Below are positions 26,826-33,991 of a stretch of DNA of 64,000 nucleotides, in pieces (the stretch's first letter is position 1; each line of letters opens with the position of its first letter). Location of the stretch: contig PLCM01000011.1 in assembly GCA_003134765.1 (NCBI GenBank), positions 62,001 to 126,000 on the forward strand. Direction: 5' to 3'. The stretch comes from Spartobacteria bacterium. Lineage in GTDB: Bacteria; Verrucomicrobiota; Verrucomicrobiia; Chthoniobacterales; UBA10450. Position numbers and translations under genes: made by a program. The notes under the pieces were generated by a model that searched no databases, was not told the origin of the DNA, and worked only from the letters and a program-made list of their open reading frames with translations.

Positions 26826-27176
26826 TTAAAACTCGAGCTGGAGATCTTTTTCGCAGAAATCGAATTTGACCGGCTTGCCCTCTTCTCCGCTTTCCCAGAC
26901 GGCCTTGAACCATTGGTGGCACGACCCGCCGTTGGTCGATTTATCCCAGACCAGCGTCATCGTTTCGCCGGGCTTGATCCCAGCGCCGATGTCGAAGTAG
27001 CCGTACTTCTCGCCGTCCTCCGAAACCAGGATTTTGGTGATCAACTCCTTGGTGGTGTTTTTCACCTTGAAGGAATAGTCGCCCTCGCCCCCGAGCGCGA
27101 CCGGCGGCATGAAAGTGGTAACGAGAAGGGCGCAGCCGACGAGCAAGGCTTTCTTTAAGTGAGTGTGAAACTTCAT
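26826..27176 (-). CDS. Small secreted protein, unknown
   Basis: A 116-residue protein with a clear signal peptide (KKALLVGCALLVTTFMPPVALGG). The mature part begins with YSFKVKNTTKELITKILVSEDG and continues through 'KPGETMTLVWDKSTNGGSC', a beta-rich sequence with two Cys that could form a disulfide. It resembles in style small periplasmic proteins that present a single Ig-like sheet, but I do not recognise a family. Confidence 0.78.
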   Translation of the reverse strand: MKFHTHLKKALLVGCALLVTTFMPPVALGGEGDYSFKVKNTTKELITKILVSEDGEKYGYFDIGAGIKPGETMTLVWDKSTNGGSCHQWFKAVWESGEEGKPVKFDFCEKDLQLEF

Positions 27177-27282
27177 ATGTTTTTTTTGAGGTTTGAAGGT
27201 TGGTTGTTTTGACCCAGCAGGGCGAGTTTAGCTTGCGACTAAACCGCCGCAACTTGAAACACCGCGCAGGCGAAGAAGTCGC

Positions 27283-27726
27283 TCAGTAAAGGCGGTAATC
27301 GACCACGCCCCACGCGCCGGATTCCTGGCTGAGAATGACGCGCTCGGCGGCGACTGATTTGTGGGCGAAAGAGGTGCGAAACAGGATGCTCTCGTAGTGG
27401 CCGTCTGGCGCGCCTGTCATTTTGCGCGTGAACGCCGCGCCGATGAATTTTCTCGAAAGAACGCGCCCGAAAGGCTGGCGCCGGCCTTCCATGGATCGCA
27501 CGAATTGTTCCTCGGTGGTGCCGGCGCGCAACCGTGCCGGTTCCCTGGCATAAGCCGCGGCGTAATTCGCCGCATCGATCAAGGCGAGCCACTCCTCCGC
27601 TGAGGACCGTGCCGCGTTCTCGCGAGAACGTTTTTCGACCAGCGATTTGGTCATGGACCGGTGGATCGCACACCCTGGGAAAAGCCCGAGGCTGAGAGAG
27701 GCCAGGAGAAGCAACGCGCGCCGCAT
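27283..27726 (-). CDS. DUF4019-type lipoprotein
   Basis: A 147-residue lipoprotein. The signal peptide and lipobox are LLASLSLGLFPGC with Cys at about residue 20. The mature domain matches the DUF4019 pattern, with AEEWLALIDAANYAAAYA, then FVRSMEGRRQPFGRVLSRKF and the closing GAWGVVDYRLY. The protein should be attached to a membrane facing the periplasm. The reading frame extends upstream to 27882, but the ATG at 27726 yields the signal peptide and is preferred. Confidence 0.8.
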   Translation of the reverse strand: MRRALLLLASLSLGLFPGCAIHRSMTKSLVEKRSRENAARSSAEEWLALIDAANYAAAYAREPARLRAGTTEEQFVRSMEGRRQPFGRVLSRKFIGAAFTRKMTGAPDGHYESILFRTSFAHKSVAAERVILSQESGAWGVVDYRLY

Positions 27727-28170
27727 GCCTCGACGGTGTAAAGAGTGCGAGGCGAACTCGCAATTCCAAAACATTGCCCCTGGGATGGCGCGGCTGGGGC
27801 GGGACTGGCAAGGTTGGGGGATTCTGGGGGGAACAACCAGGCGCTGGAGGAACAGCACATTCTGGTACCGTTGCCCGTCCAACTAGCTACTACGACTTCT
27901 GGAAGGCGAAGTTCGCAGATTTCTTCCGCGCGAGAGGTGAGCCCCTCAGCGAGTGGTATTTAGCTAGAAAAAAATTGCTGCTTTTGGACCATCAAACCCC
28001 GATTCCGGTGGTTCCGGAATTCGGCCACGACGGTTTGAGGGCCAGAGTCACTCACTTAGGTAGGACGCCTTTCCGAGGCGTCCGTCGAATCAATCAGGAC
28101 CAGTGCTCTCCCCGAGAAGCCGGATCCCGCGGCTGCGGGAGAAAAACGTTCCTGCCTGACAGATCGTCGC
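27727..28170. other. Intergenic 444 bp, G-rich tract and a repeat fragment
   Basis: I see no credible gene here. At 27779-27836 the plus strand has G-runs of four to six bases separated by short spacers. A short inverted repeat (GATTCCGGTGGTTCCGGAAT) lies near 28000, and GGTAGGACGCC with GGCGTCCG near 28057-28085 looks like a half A-family element. An open frame from 27774 has no family signature and unusual composition. Confidence 0.5.
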
Positions 28171-28464
28171 CTACCTGCTCTTCGTCCGCACAATCACCGC
28201 CGACACGTCGGCGGTGTCGACCGCAGCGTCGAAAAATTCAGCACCCGTCAGTTGCGAAAGATGGACCAGTTTGTCGCCCATCTTCTCGATCTTGCCGCCC
28301 ATTTTTTCCCCGGATTTCATCCGCAGCTCTACAGTTTGTCCGACGTTCTTCTGGAGAATCCCAATGATGGTATCGCTCGGTTGAAGATCGATTTTGCCTT
28401 GTGCGAAAAGACCGCCACAAGCGATTGCGAAAATAAAGGCGACAAGAAATGACAAGCGTTTCAT
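28171..28464 (-). CDS. Small secreted protein, unknown
   Basis: A 97-residue protein with a signal peptide (RLSFLVAFIFAIACGGLFAQG). The mature part reads like a single Sm-like or SH3-like beta barrel: 'IIGILQKNVGQTVELRMKSG', then EKMGGKIEKMGDKLVHLSQL and VDTADVSAVIVRTKSR. The gene is divergent from yggS, with 77 bp between the two start codons. The longer in-frame extension overlaps yggS and was not used. Confidence 0.78.
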   Translation of the reverse strand: MKRLSFLVAFIFAIACGGLFAQGKIDLQPSDTIIGILQKNVGQTVELRMKSGEKMGGKIEKMGDKLVHLSQLTGAEFFDAAVDTADVSAVIVRTKSR

Positions 28465-28541
28465 ATCGCTTCGTTCTGCCGGAGAATTGCGGGATTTGCG
28501 AGCGAAATTGATTCCCGGGCCGCGATACCTCTTGCCGCTCG

Positions 28542-29282
28542 ATGGCAGTGGTGGGAAAATTTGGAGTGGAAGATATCGCCCAGAATCTCGCTCGGGTCCG
28601 GACTCAAATCGTGGAGGCGGCAAGGACGAGCGGCCGCTCGCCGGAGGACGTCGAGCTGGTCGCGATTTCGAAGACCCATGAGGCGGAAAAGGTTCGCGCG
28701 GCCTTCGACGCCGGGCAGCAACTCTTCGGCGAGAGCCGGATCCAGGAGGCGCGGGCCAAGATCCCGTTACTCCCGTCGGCCGCGCGCTGGCATTTCGTCG
28801 GCCGCCTCCAAAGAAACAAGATTCGGCACGCCCTGCCGCTCTTTGAACTTTTTCACAGCATCGACTCTCTTGAATTGGCCCGTGACCTGAACCGGGTTGC
28901 GGAGGAAGAAGGTTTGCATCCGCGGGTTTTGCTGGAGATCAACGTCGCGGGCGAGGGGAGCAAGATCGGGTTCGCGCCGGTAGCGCTGCAGTCGCAAATG
29001 GAGGCCTTGCTCGAATTGCCGCGCCTCACCATTGAAGGTGTCATGACCATCCCGCCGCTCGCGGCGGAGGCAGAAGCATCCCGCAAACATTTCGTCATGT
29101 TGCGCGATTTGCGCGATCAGTTTGTCCAGCAATTTCAGATCACGCTGCCTCGGCTCTCGATGGGAATGAGCGGCGACTTTGCTGTCGCGATCGAAGAAGG
29201 CGCAACGCTTGTTCGGGTGGGCACCGCGATCTTCGGAAAGCGAACGCCGGCCCGGCTCCGCGCCGCAACCGATCCCGAGTAA
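28542..29282 (+). CDS. yggS: YggS/PLPBP-family pyridoxal-phosphate homeostasis protein
   Basis: A 246-residue member of the YggS/PROSC family, a fold-III PLP-binding protein that buffers vitamin B6 and affects amino-acid pools. The PLP lysine lies in VELVAISKTHEAE. Other family blocks are LFGESRIQEA, WHFVGRLQRNKIR, 'LFHSIDSLELA', VLLEINVAGEGSKIGF and the phosphate-binding LSMGMSGDFAVAIEEGATLV, ending VRVGTAIFGKR. Length is as usual for the family (about 230). Pro/Div neighbours often seen with yggS in other phyla are not present here. Confidence 0.93.
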   Translation: MAVVGKFGVEDIAQNLARVRTQIVEAARTSGRSPEDVELVAISKTHEAEKVRAAFDAGQQLFGESRIQEARAKIPLLPSAARWHFVGRLQRNKIRHALPLFELFHSIDSLELARDLNRVAEEEGLHPRVLLEINVAGEGSKIGFAPVALQSQMEALLELPRLTIEGVMTIPPLAAEAEASRKHFVMLRDLRDQFVQQFQITLPRLSMGMSGDFAVAIEEGATLVRVGTAIFGKRTPARLRAATDPE

Positions 29283-29377
29283 TTTCCGTTTTCTCCTCGT
29301 GTGTTTTTGGGAATGACCAAATGAACAGACCGGAGCAGAGCATTATCCAAAGCGGCGCGTTGAGCTCTGCGATTCCG

Positions 29378-29495
29378 GGTAACGCGCCCGTCTCGGGCGT
29401 TGGCGAAGCCGTCTCGGGTTCGCGAACTTCCGGAAAGATGGTTTCGGCGAGACGCCTAAACCAGCGCGCGAGACGCGCGCGCTACCCGAAACGCG
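29378..29495. repeat. Imperfect inverted repeat, unclassified
   Basis: GGGTAACGCGCCCGTCTCG at the left is answered by CGCGCGCGCTACCC at the right, with inner arms GGCGTTGGCGAAGCCGTCTC and GGTTTCGGCGAGACGCC. No other full copy is visible in the window. It fills most of the gap between yggS and the DUF971 gene. Confidence 0.6.
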
Positions 29496-29537
29496 AGTAA
29501 TTGATGTGCGTCCGACAACGCTTAGTTTCGTGGTGCG

Positions 29538-29852
29538 ATGCCACTCGACCTGAAGGACGTGCAACTAATCGGAAACGAACTCGCGGTGCGATGGAGCGAT
29601 GGAATGGAATCCTATCTGCCCCTGGAACGTTTTCGGCGTGCGTGCCCTTGCGCATTGTGTGGTGGCGAGCCGGACGTCCTCGGAAATATTTCGCGGCCCG
29701 ATGTGACCTACACGGATTCGAGCTTCGAGCTCGTCGGTTGGCAGATGGTCGGCGGTTACGCGTTCCAGCCGCGCTGGGGGGACGGGCACAGTACCGGGCT
29801 TTATTCCTTTCAGTATCTCCGGCGGCTGACCGCTCCGTCTCCCCCTCCGTAA
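29538..29852 (+). CDS. DUF971-family protein
   Basis: A 104-residue protein of the DUF971 (gamma-butyrobetaine-hydroxylase N-like) family. The visible signatures are LAVRWSDGMESYLPLERFRR, the Cys pair in ACPCALCGG and GGYAFQPRWGDGHSTGLYSF, which closely follow the family's 'WsDGhxSxyxxxxLRxxCpCAxC ... WxDGHxxGIYs' outline. In other proteins this Zn- or Fe-S-linked domain accompanies Fe-S cluster carriers or hydroxylases, but the free-standing role is unknown. The first copy of a 112-bp tandem repeat starts at its stop codon. Confidence 0.9.
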   Translation: MPLDLKDVQLIGNELAVRWSDGMESYLPLERFRRACPCALCGGEPDVLGNISRPDVTYTDSSFELVGWQMVGGYAFQPRWGDGHSTGLYSFQYLRRLTAPSPPP

Positions 29853-30069
29853 TCTTGCTCTTGCTCGAAGGGAAGGCGCTCGAGTATGAGCACACGTGTC
29901 TTTCTGGTAGGGTCAGCGCGCTGCGCTGACCGGACGCCGCAGCGCGGCGTCCCTACCTTTCGTAATCCTGCTCTTGCTCGAAGGGAGGGGATCGAGTACG
30001 AGCACACGTGCCTTTCTGGTAGGGTGAGCGCGCTGCGCTGACCGGACGCCGCAGCGCGGCGTCCCTACC
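29849..30069. repeat. Two 112-bp tandem units each ending in an A-family palindrome
   Basis: Units at 29849-29957 and 29962-30069 (offset 112-113 bp). Each has GTAATCTTGCTCTTGCTCG or a variant, then CGAGTATGAGCACACGTG and an A-family palindrome from GGTAGGGT to CGTCCCTACC (29906-29957 and 30018-30069). The units differ at about a dozen positions. Confidence 0.85.
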
Positions 30070-30122
30070 AAAGCGCGAGCATGAAACCAGCTATTGACGC
30101 CTCTGCTAAGGTTTACTTCCCC

Positions 30123-30569
30123 ATGACGCGACCGGTAAAAGCATCGCTTCTGTTGTTCTTCTTCGCGCTTTGCGCCTCGGCTGTCGTCGTCACCCACCAG
30201 GTGCGGTCGCAGGTTCCGCCCCCGGCGCCGCATCAATTGTTTGTTGTCGTGGAGCAACAGCTGGCTGCTTTTCGCGCGGCCGATTATACAGACGCGTATC
30301 GCCAGGCTTCGAGCGACGTCCAGCAAAAGTTCACTCCGCCGCAATACGAAGCCATGATCCGCCGGGACTACGGCGGCATCTCGGACGCTCAACGGATTGA
30401 ATTTGGTTTCGTGAAAGTGAGCGGCTCGTCGGCTGTTGTGCAGGTATTTTTTCGGTCGACGAACGGCTCGGGGCGGGCGTTTCTTTACAGCCTGATTGCG
30501 GAAGGCGATTCCTGGAAAATTAACGGCGTTCAGCCGATGCAGCCGCCTCCGCGCGGACTGCACGTTTGA
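30123..30569 (+). CDS. DUF4864-type secreted protein
   Basis: A 148-residue protein with a signal peptide or single N-terminal anchor (SLLLFFFALCASAVVVTHQV). The mature part has 'LFVVVEQQLAAFRAADYTDA', FTPPQYEAMIRRDYGG and SWKINGVQPM, which follow the DUF4864 pattern (a cystatin/NTF2-like alpha-beta fold). Role unknown. The start at 30123 is preferred to the ATG at 30081 because it gives a normal signal peptide; the longer form would begin inside the repeat flank. Confidence 0.78.
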   Translation: MTRPVKASLLLFFFALCASAVVVTHQVRSQVPPPAPHQLFVVVEQQLAAFRAADYTDAYRQASSDVQQKFTPPQYEAMIRRDYGGISDAQRIEFGFVKVSGSSAVVQVFFRSTNGSGRAFLYSLIAEGDSWKINGVQPMQPPPRGLHV

Positions 30570-30668
30570 TTAATGTGGGCTGGAGCCGGCACGCCCTCGT
30601 GCCGGTGAGCGAAAGAGGGAGCCACGCTTTGTCCCAACGGCCTGAGGGCAGGCCGTCTCCAATTCCCC

Positions 30669-31619
30669 CTACCGCGGCATCATCACCCGCAAGAGCGACA
30701 CATTTTCGCCGACCGGTCGCACGACGCGGTCTTCCAGTTGCGCCGGCACCAGAAAGAAATCGCCTGGTTTGAATTGTCGTCCGGCGCATTCGACTCCTCC
30801 CGTCAGACAAACGACAATCGCAAAACGGCCGCGGTCGACGACCTCGCGCGCCCGCGCCAGATCCCATTTATCGATCTCGAACAGTTCACTCGTGACAAGC
30901 GATTCACTCTTTGGGCTCAGTAATGCCGGTTCGACGTCGCTGAAATCGACGCACTGCATCGCCTCCTTGAGGTGCATCTGTCGTGGAGCGCGTCCTTTTT
31001 TCGCACGGTTCCAGTCGTAAATGCGATAAGTCGTATCGCTGTTTTCCTGGATCTCGACCAGGACATTGCCGGCGCCCAGGGCATGCATCCGGCCGCTCGG
31101 GAGAAAAATTGCATCGCCGGTTTTCAATTCGATGGCGTGGAGATGTTTCTCCACCTTTCCCTGTTCGAGCGCCTTCCGGAAAACTTCCGGGGTCGTGCCT
31201 TTTCTTACGCCGGCATAAAGCCGCGCTTTCGGCGCCGCGTTCGCAATGTACCAAAGCTCCGACTTCGATTCGCCGCCCAATTTCGGTGCGATCGTGCGGG
31301 GCGGATGCACCTGAAGGGAAAGGTTCTCCTGCGCGTCCAGAAGCTTGGCCAGGATAGGGAAACGCGATGTGTCCGGAACTTTTCCGAAAATCTCTTCGCG
31401 ATGTTTGCACCAGAGCTCGTGAAGCGTTGCGCCGCGCAGGGGCCCCTCGTGCACCACGCTCTGCGCTTCCGGACGATCCACGATTTCCCACGACTCGCCG
31501 ATCAATGCGGCCGAGGGCAACCGTTTCCCATAAAGCGATTCCAACCGGCGCCCGCCCCAGACGCGTTCCATGAAAATGGGCTCGAAGATCAGTGGTTGAG
31601 TGAGCTGCAGTTTCGTCAT
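30669..31619 (-). CDS. manA: Type I mannose-6-phosphate isomerase
   Basis: A 316-residue cupin of the class I phosphomannose isomerase family, which interconverts mannose-6-phosphate and fructose-6-phosphate and so links sugar catabolism to GDP-mannose supply. The Zn site is visible as LSLQVHPPRTIAP (Gln and His), KSELWYIA (Glu) and PSGRMHALGAG (His). The N-terminus, FEPIFMERVWGGRRLE, is the classical start of the short bacterial form. The start at 31619 (MTKLQLTQP) is preferred to a 15-residue extension. No mannose or capsule genes surround it. Confidence 0.92.
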   Translation of the reverse strand: MTKLQLTQPLIFEPIFMERVWGGRRLESLYGKRLPSAALIGESWEIVDRPEAQSVVHEGPLRGATLHELWCKHREEIFGKVPDTSRFPILAKLLDAQENLSLQVHPPRTIAPKLGGESKSELWYIANAAPKARLYAGVRKGTTPEVFRKALEQGKVEKHLHAIELKTGDAIFLPSGRMHALGAGNVLVEIQENSDTTYRIYDWNRAKKGRAPRQMHLKEAMQCVDFSDVEPALLSPKSESLVTSELFEIDKWDLARAREVVDRGRFAIVVCLTGGVECAGRQFKPGDFFLVPAQLEDRVVRPVGENVSLLRVMMPR

Positions 31620-31710
31620 CAAGTGGAGAGCGTTTCTGTGAAACGCCATTGTAGCGGCAGTCATGTCGACTGCATCGTTTTTTGCAGGCGTCCGCCTGCC
31701 GCTCCAGATT

Positions 31711-31784
31711 GGCAGGGACGCCGCGCTGCGGCGTCCGCAACGAATGGCCCGATATCTCGGAGGGCGCAGCGCGCCGTCCCTACC
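31711..31784. repeat. A-family repeat
   Basis: GGCAGGGACGCCGCGCTG to GCAGCGCGCCGTCCCTACC with a 22-nt loop. It lies between the divergent manA and VanZ genes and so is within their upstream regions. Confidence 0.85.
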
Positions 31785-31837
31785 ATTGTTTCGGCTCGAC
31801 AGAGTATCGCCCGGCCACGCTGAATCGTCCGCCTGCC

Positions 31838-32281
31838 ATGAAGTTTCGCTGGTTCCTCAAATTTTGGCTGCCGGTTCTTGCCTGGATGATTTTTGTCTTC
31901 ATCGGATCCACCGACTTGATGTCGGCTGAGCACACGTCGCGATTTATTGCTCCGTTCCTGCGCTGGTTTGTTCCCGACGTTACCGCTGCGACCGTTGCCT
32001 CGATTCAGCTCTTCGTCCGAAAGTGCGCGCATCTCACTGAGTACGCGATTCTGGCCGCGCTCCTTTTCCGCGCCCTCCGTCAGGGGCGATACAACTTTCG
32101 GCGCGCAGCTGTTATTGCCCTCTTCATCGCCGCGATCTACGCCGCCCTCGACGAGTTCCATCAGTCTTTTGTTCCATCGCGAACTGCGTCGCCTTACGAT
32201 GTGGCGATCGATGTCGCCGGGGCGCTGGTGGCGGTCGCGATCTGTTGGGCGGCGAGCCGCGATCGGAAACCGAAAATCTAA
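31838..32281 (+). CDS. VanZ-family membrane protein
   Basis: A 147-residue VanZ-like membrane protein with four helices. The hallmarks are WLPVLAWMIFVFIGST at the N-terminus, RKCAHLTEYAILAALLF in the middle (the family's 'K-x-x-H-x-x-x-Y' step) and AAIYAALDEFHQSFVPSR, which has the conserved D-E-x-H-Q. VanZ proteins are linked to glycopeptide tolerance in enterococci but are mostly of unknown role. The start at 31838 was chosen because the longer frame reads through an A-family repeat. The NamZ-like gene starts 9 nt after its stop, suggesting one transcript. Confidence 0.88.
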   Translation: MKFRWFLKFWLPVLAWMIFVFIGSTDLMSAEHTSRFIAPFLRWFVPDVTAATVASIQLFVRKCAHLTEYAILAALLFRALRQGRYNFRRAAVIALFIAAIYAALDEFHQSFVPSRTASPYDVAIDVAGALVAVAICWAASRDRKPKI

Positions 32282-32289
32282 AGGCGAAA

Positions 32290-33381
32290 ATGGCCGCCGT
32301 TCTTGGTCCACTCGATCATCTCGAAGAGCTTTGGCCCGAAAGGCTGCGCGGGGCACGGATCGGAGCGCTGCTCCATCCGGCCTCAGTCTCCGCAAAACTG
32401 GAACACGCTTCCCAACTTCTGGAGCGCGAAAGCGGAAAGCTTTTCCGGCTCCAGGCGCTCTTCGGCCCGCAGCACGGCTTTCTCGGTCAGACGCAGGACA
32501 ACATGGTCGAATGGAAGAGCTACGAGCACCCGCGCCTCCGGATTCCAGTCTACAGCCTTTACGGCGAACATCGCGAGCCGACCTCCCAAATGCTCGACGG
32601 GCTCGATGTCCTTCTCATCGATCTTCAGGATGTCGGCGCCCGTTATTACACTTTTATCTGGACGATGTTTCTCTGCCTGGGGGCGTGCGAGAAAAGCGGC
32701 ATCGATGTCGTCGTGCTCGATCGACCGAATCCAATCAACGGGGTGACGAGGGAAGGTCCGATCCTCGATCCGAAATATCGTTCGTTCGTCGGTCTCCATC
32801 CGTTGCCCGTTCGTCACGGCCTGACGATTGGCGAGATGGCTCAGCTTTTTCACGAGGAAGCTTTTCCGCACTGCAAGTTGACCGTGCTGCCGATGAAAGG
32901 TTGGGAACGCGCCATGTGGTTTGATGAGACGGGCCTGCCGTGGGTCATGCCTTCGCCAAACATGCCGACCCTCGAGACGGCCGCGGTTTACCCGGGGATG
33001 TGTCTCCTCGAGGGAACCAACATCTCGGAAGGGCGGGGGACGACACGGCCGTTCGAGCTCTTTGGCGCCCCTTTCATTGACGCGGATGTCCTGGCCCGTG
33101 AGCTCAATCAGCACGCCCTGCCGGGTGTGCATTTCCGGGAGAACTGGTTTCAACCGTCGTATCACAAATTTGCCGGCGAAACTTGCGGAGGTGTGCAATT
33201 GCATGTGACCGATCGCAATTCCTTCCTCTCCTACCGGACCGGGATCGAGGTCATTCGAACCATCCGCCGGATCTACGGCGATCTCTTCAGGTGGAAGCAG
33301 CCGCCCTACGAATATGAATACGAACGGCTGCCGATCGAAGTTTTGCTCGGCGGGCCCGTCGCCGAGTTTTTTGGTTCGTGA
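32290..33381 (+). CDS. NamZ-family (DUF1343) exo-N-acetylmuramidase, short C-terminus
   Basis: A 363-residue DUF1343/NamZ protein; characterised members remove N-acetylmuramic acid from the ends of peptidoglycan fragments. Family blocks: LFGPQHGFLGQTQDNM, YSLYGEHREPT, LLIDLQDVGARYYTFIWTM, VLDRPNPINGV, 'LPVRHGLTIGEMAQLFHEE', WVMPSPNMPTLETAAVYPG and GTNISEGRGTTRPFELFGAP. The end is abrupt: after YEYERLPIEVLLGGPVAEF the gene stops at FFGS, while relatives continue about 35 residues to a W...F...R..YLLY motif. No signal peptide is visible. Truncation by local rearrangement, or a distinct short form, are both possible. Confidence 0.88.
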   Translation: MAAVLGPLDHLEELWPERLRGARIGALLHPASVSAKLEHASQLLERESGKLFRLQALFGPQHGFLGQTQDNMVEWKSYEHPRLRIPVYSLYGEHREPTSQMLDGLDVLLIDLQDVGARYYTFIWTMFLCLGACEKSGIDVVVLDRPNPINGVTREGPILDPKYRSFVGLHPLPVRHGLTIGEMAQLFHEEAFPHCKLTVLPMKGWERAMWFDETGLPWVMPSPNMPTLETAAVYPGMCLLEGTNISEGRGTTRPFELFGAPFIDADVLARELNQHALPGVHFRENWFQPSYHKFAGETCGGVQLHVTDRNSFLSYRTGIEVIRTIRRIYGDLFRWKQPPYEYEYERLPIEVLLGGPVAEFFGS

Positions 33382-33402
33382 GGAGGAACCGCTCCGAGCT
33401 TC

Positions 33403-33651
33403 TTAAAAATGGCGCCGCGCAAATTCGCGGCCAGATCCACTTTTCAAATATCGCTCGAACGCGCGTGCTTTGGCGACGGAACGAAATGCGATTGACGTCT
33501 CGATTCTCCAAGGGTTGTGTTTGGCGGTGTGGGGGCAGGCTCCTCGGTTGTGCTCGTTCAGACGCATGGCCAAGTCTTTGGTCACGCCCGTGTAATGGAT
33601 GGTTTCATCGATATCGCTCACGAGAATGTAAACATATGAAAAGGTTTTCAT
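33403..33651 (-). CDS. GIY-YIG nuclease superfamily protein (UPF0213-like)
   Basis: An 82-residue stand-alone GIY-YIG domain. The first motif is YVYILVS and the second is HYTG, followed by the catalytic-region Arg in LAMRLNEHN and the Glu in ARAFERYLKS. This is the size of the UPF0213/YhbQ type, which is a predicted nuclease. It is convergent with the NamZ-like gene and ends only 21 bp after it. The start at 33651 is used; the upstream extension to 33705 is a repeat. Confidence 0.85.
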   Translation of the reverse strand: MKTFSYVYILVSDIDETIHYTGVTKDLAMRLNEHNRGACPHTAKHNPWRIETSIAFRSVAKARAFERYLKSGSGREFARRHF

Positions 33652-33769
33652 GTGCTGGCCTGCCAAGCCGTAGTCTTGGAGCGCCGAAGGACACCGAATA
33701 TACAACGGCCCGCCTTCGTTTCACTCCGGCGTGGCAGCCTTCGCTTGGCGCTGCGCTCCATGCGAAGGC

Positions 33770-33843
33770 TGGGCCTGAAAGGATTTGAACCTTTGACCCT
33801 GCGCTTATCAAGCGCATGCTCTAACCAACTGAGCTACAGGCCC
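33770..33843 (-). tRNA. tRNA-Ile (GAT)
   Basis: Read on the minus strand it begins GGGCCTGTAGCTCAG and folds into a full cloverleaf: acceptor GGGCCTG with CAGGCCC, anticodon stem CGCTT/AAGCG with loop TTGATAA (anticodon GAT), and T-arm with GGTTCAAATCC. A is the discriminator base at 33770. CCA is not encoded. Confidence 0.97.
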
Positions 33844-33862
33844 GGGTCTGCGAAGGAGTGAA

Positions 33863-33951
33863 CAGTGATTGGTGACCGGTGATCCGTCAAGCGACGACCC
33901 GCACCCTGATAACCAATAACTTTCAGCCGATAACCATTCTCCGCCTTTTCA
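33863..33951. repeat. Heptamer-periodic tract
   Basis: Units of 7 nt such as CAGTGAT, TGGTGAC and CGGTGAT, then a second series with GCCGATAACC-type units (CCTGATA, CCGATAA) at a 7- or 14-nt step. It lies between tRNA-Ile and the first M16 gene. See the finding on heptamer tracts. Confidence 0.55.
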
Positions 33952-33991
33952 TTCGCGCGAATCCAGAACTTCGCTACGGTATCGGACTTTC

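Noticed and set aside
27774..28367. Plus-strand frame of 197 codons in the G-rich gap
   Set aside because: Composition is odd, it overlaps the secreted gene on the other strand, and I see no domain. Part of it (around 27900) looks protein-like but too short to call.
33403..33651. GIY-YIG protein as a homing endonuclease of a mobile intron
   Set aside because: It is a stand-alone UPF0213-size domain without a DNA-binding part, and no intron is seen in the nearby tRNA gene.
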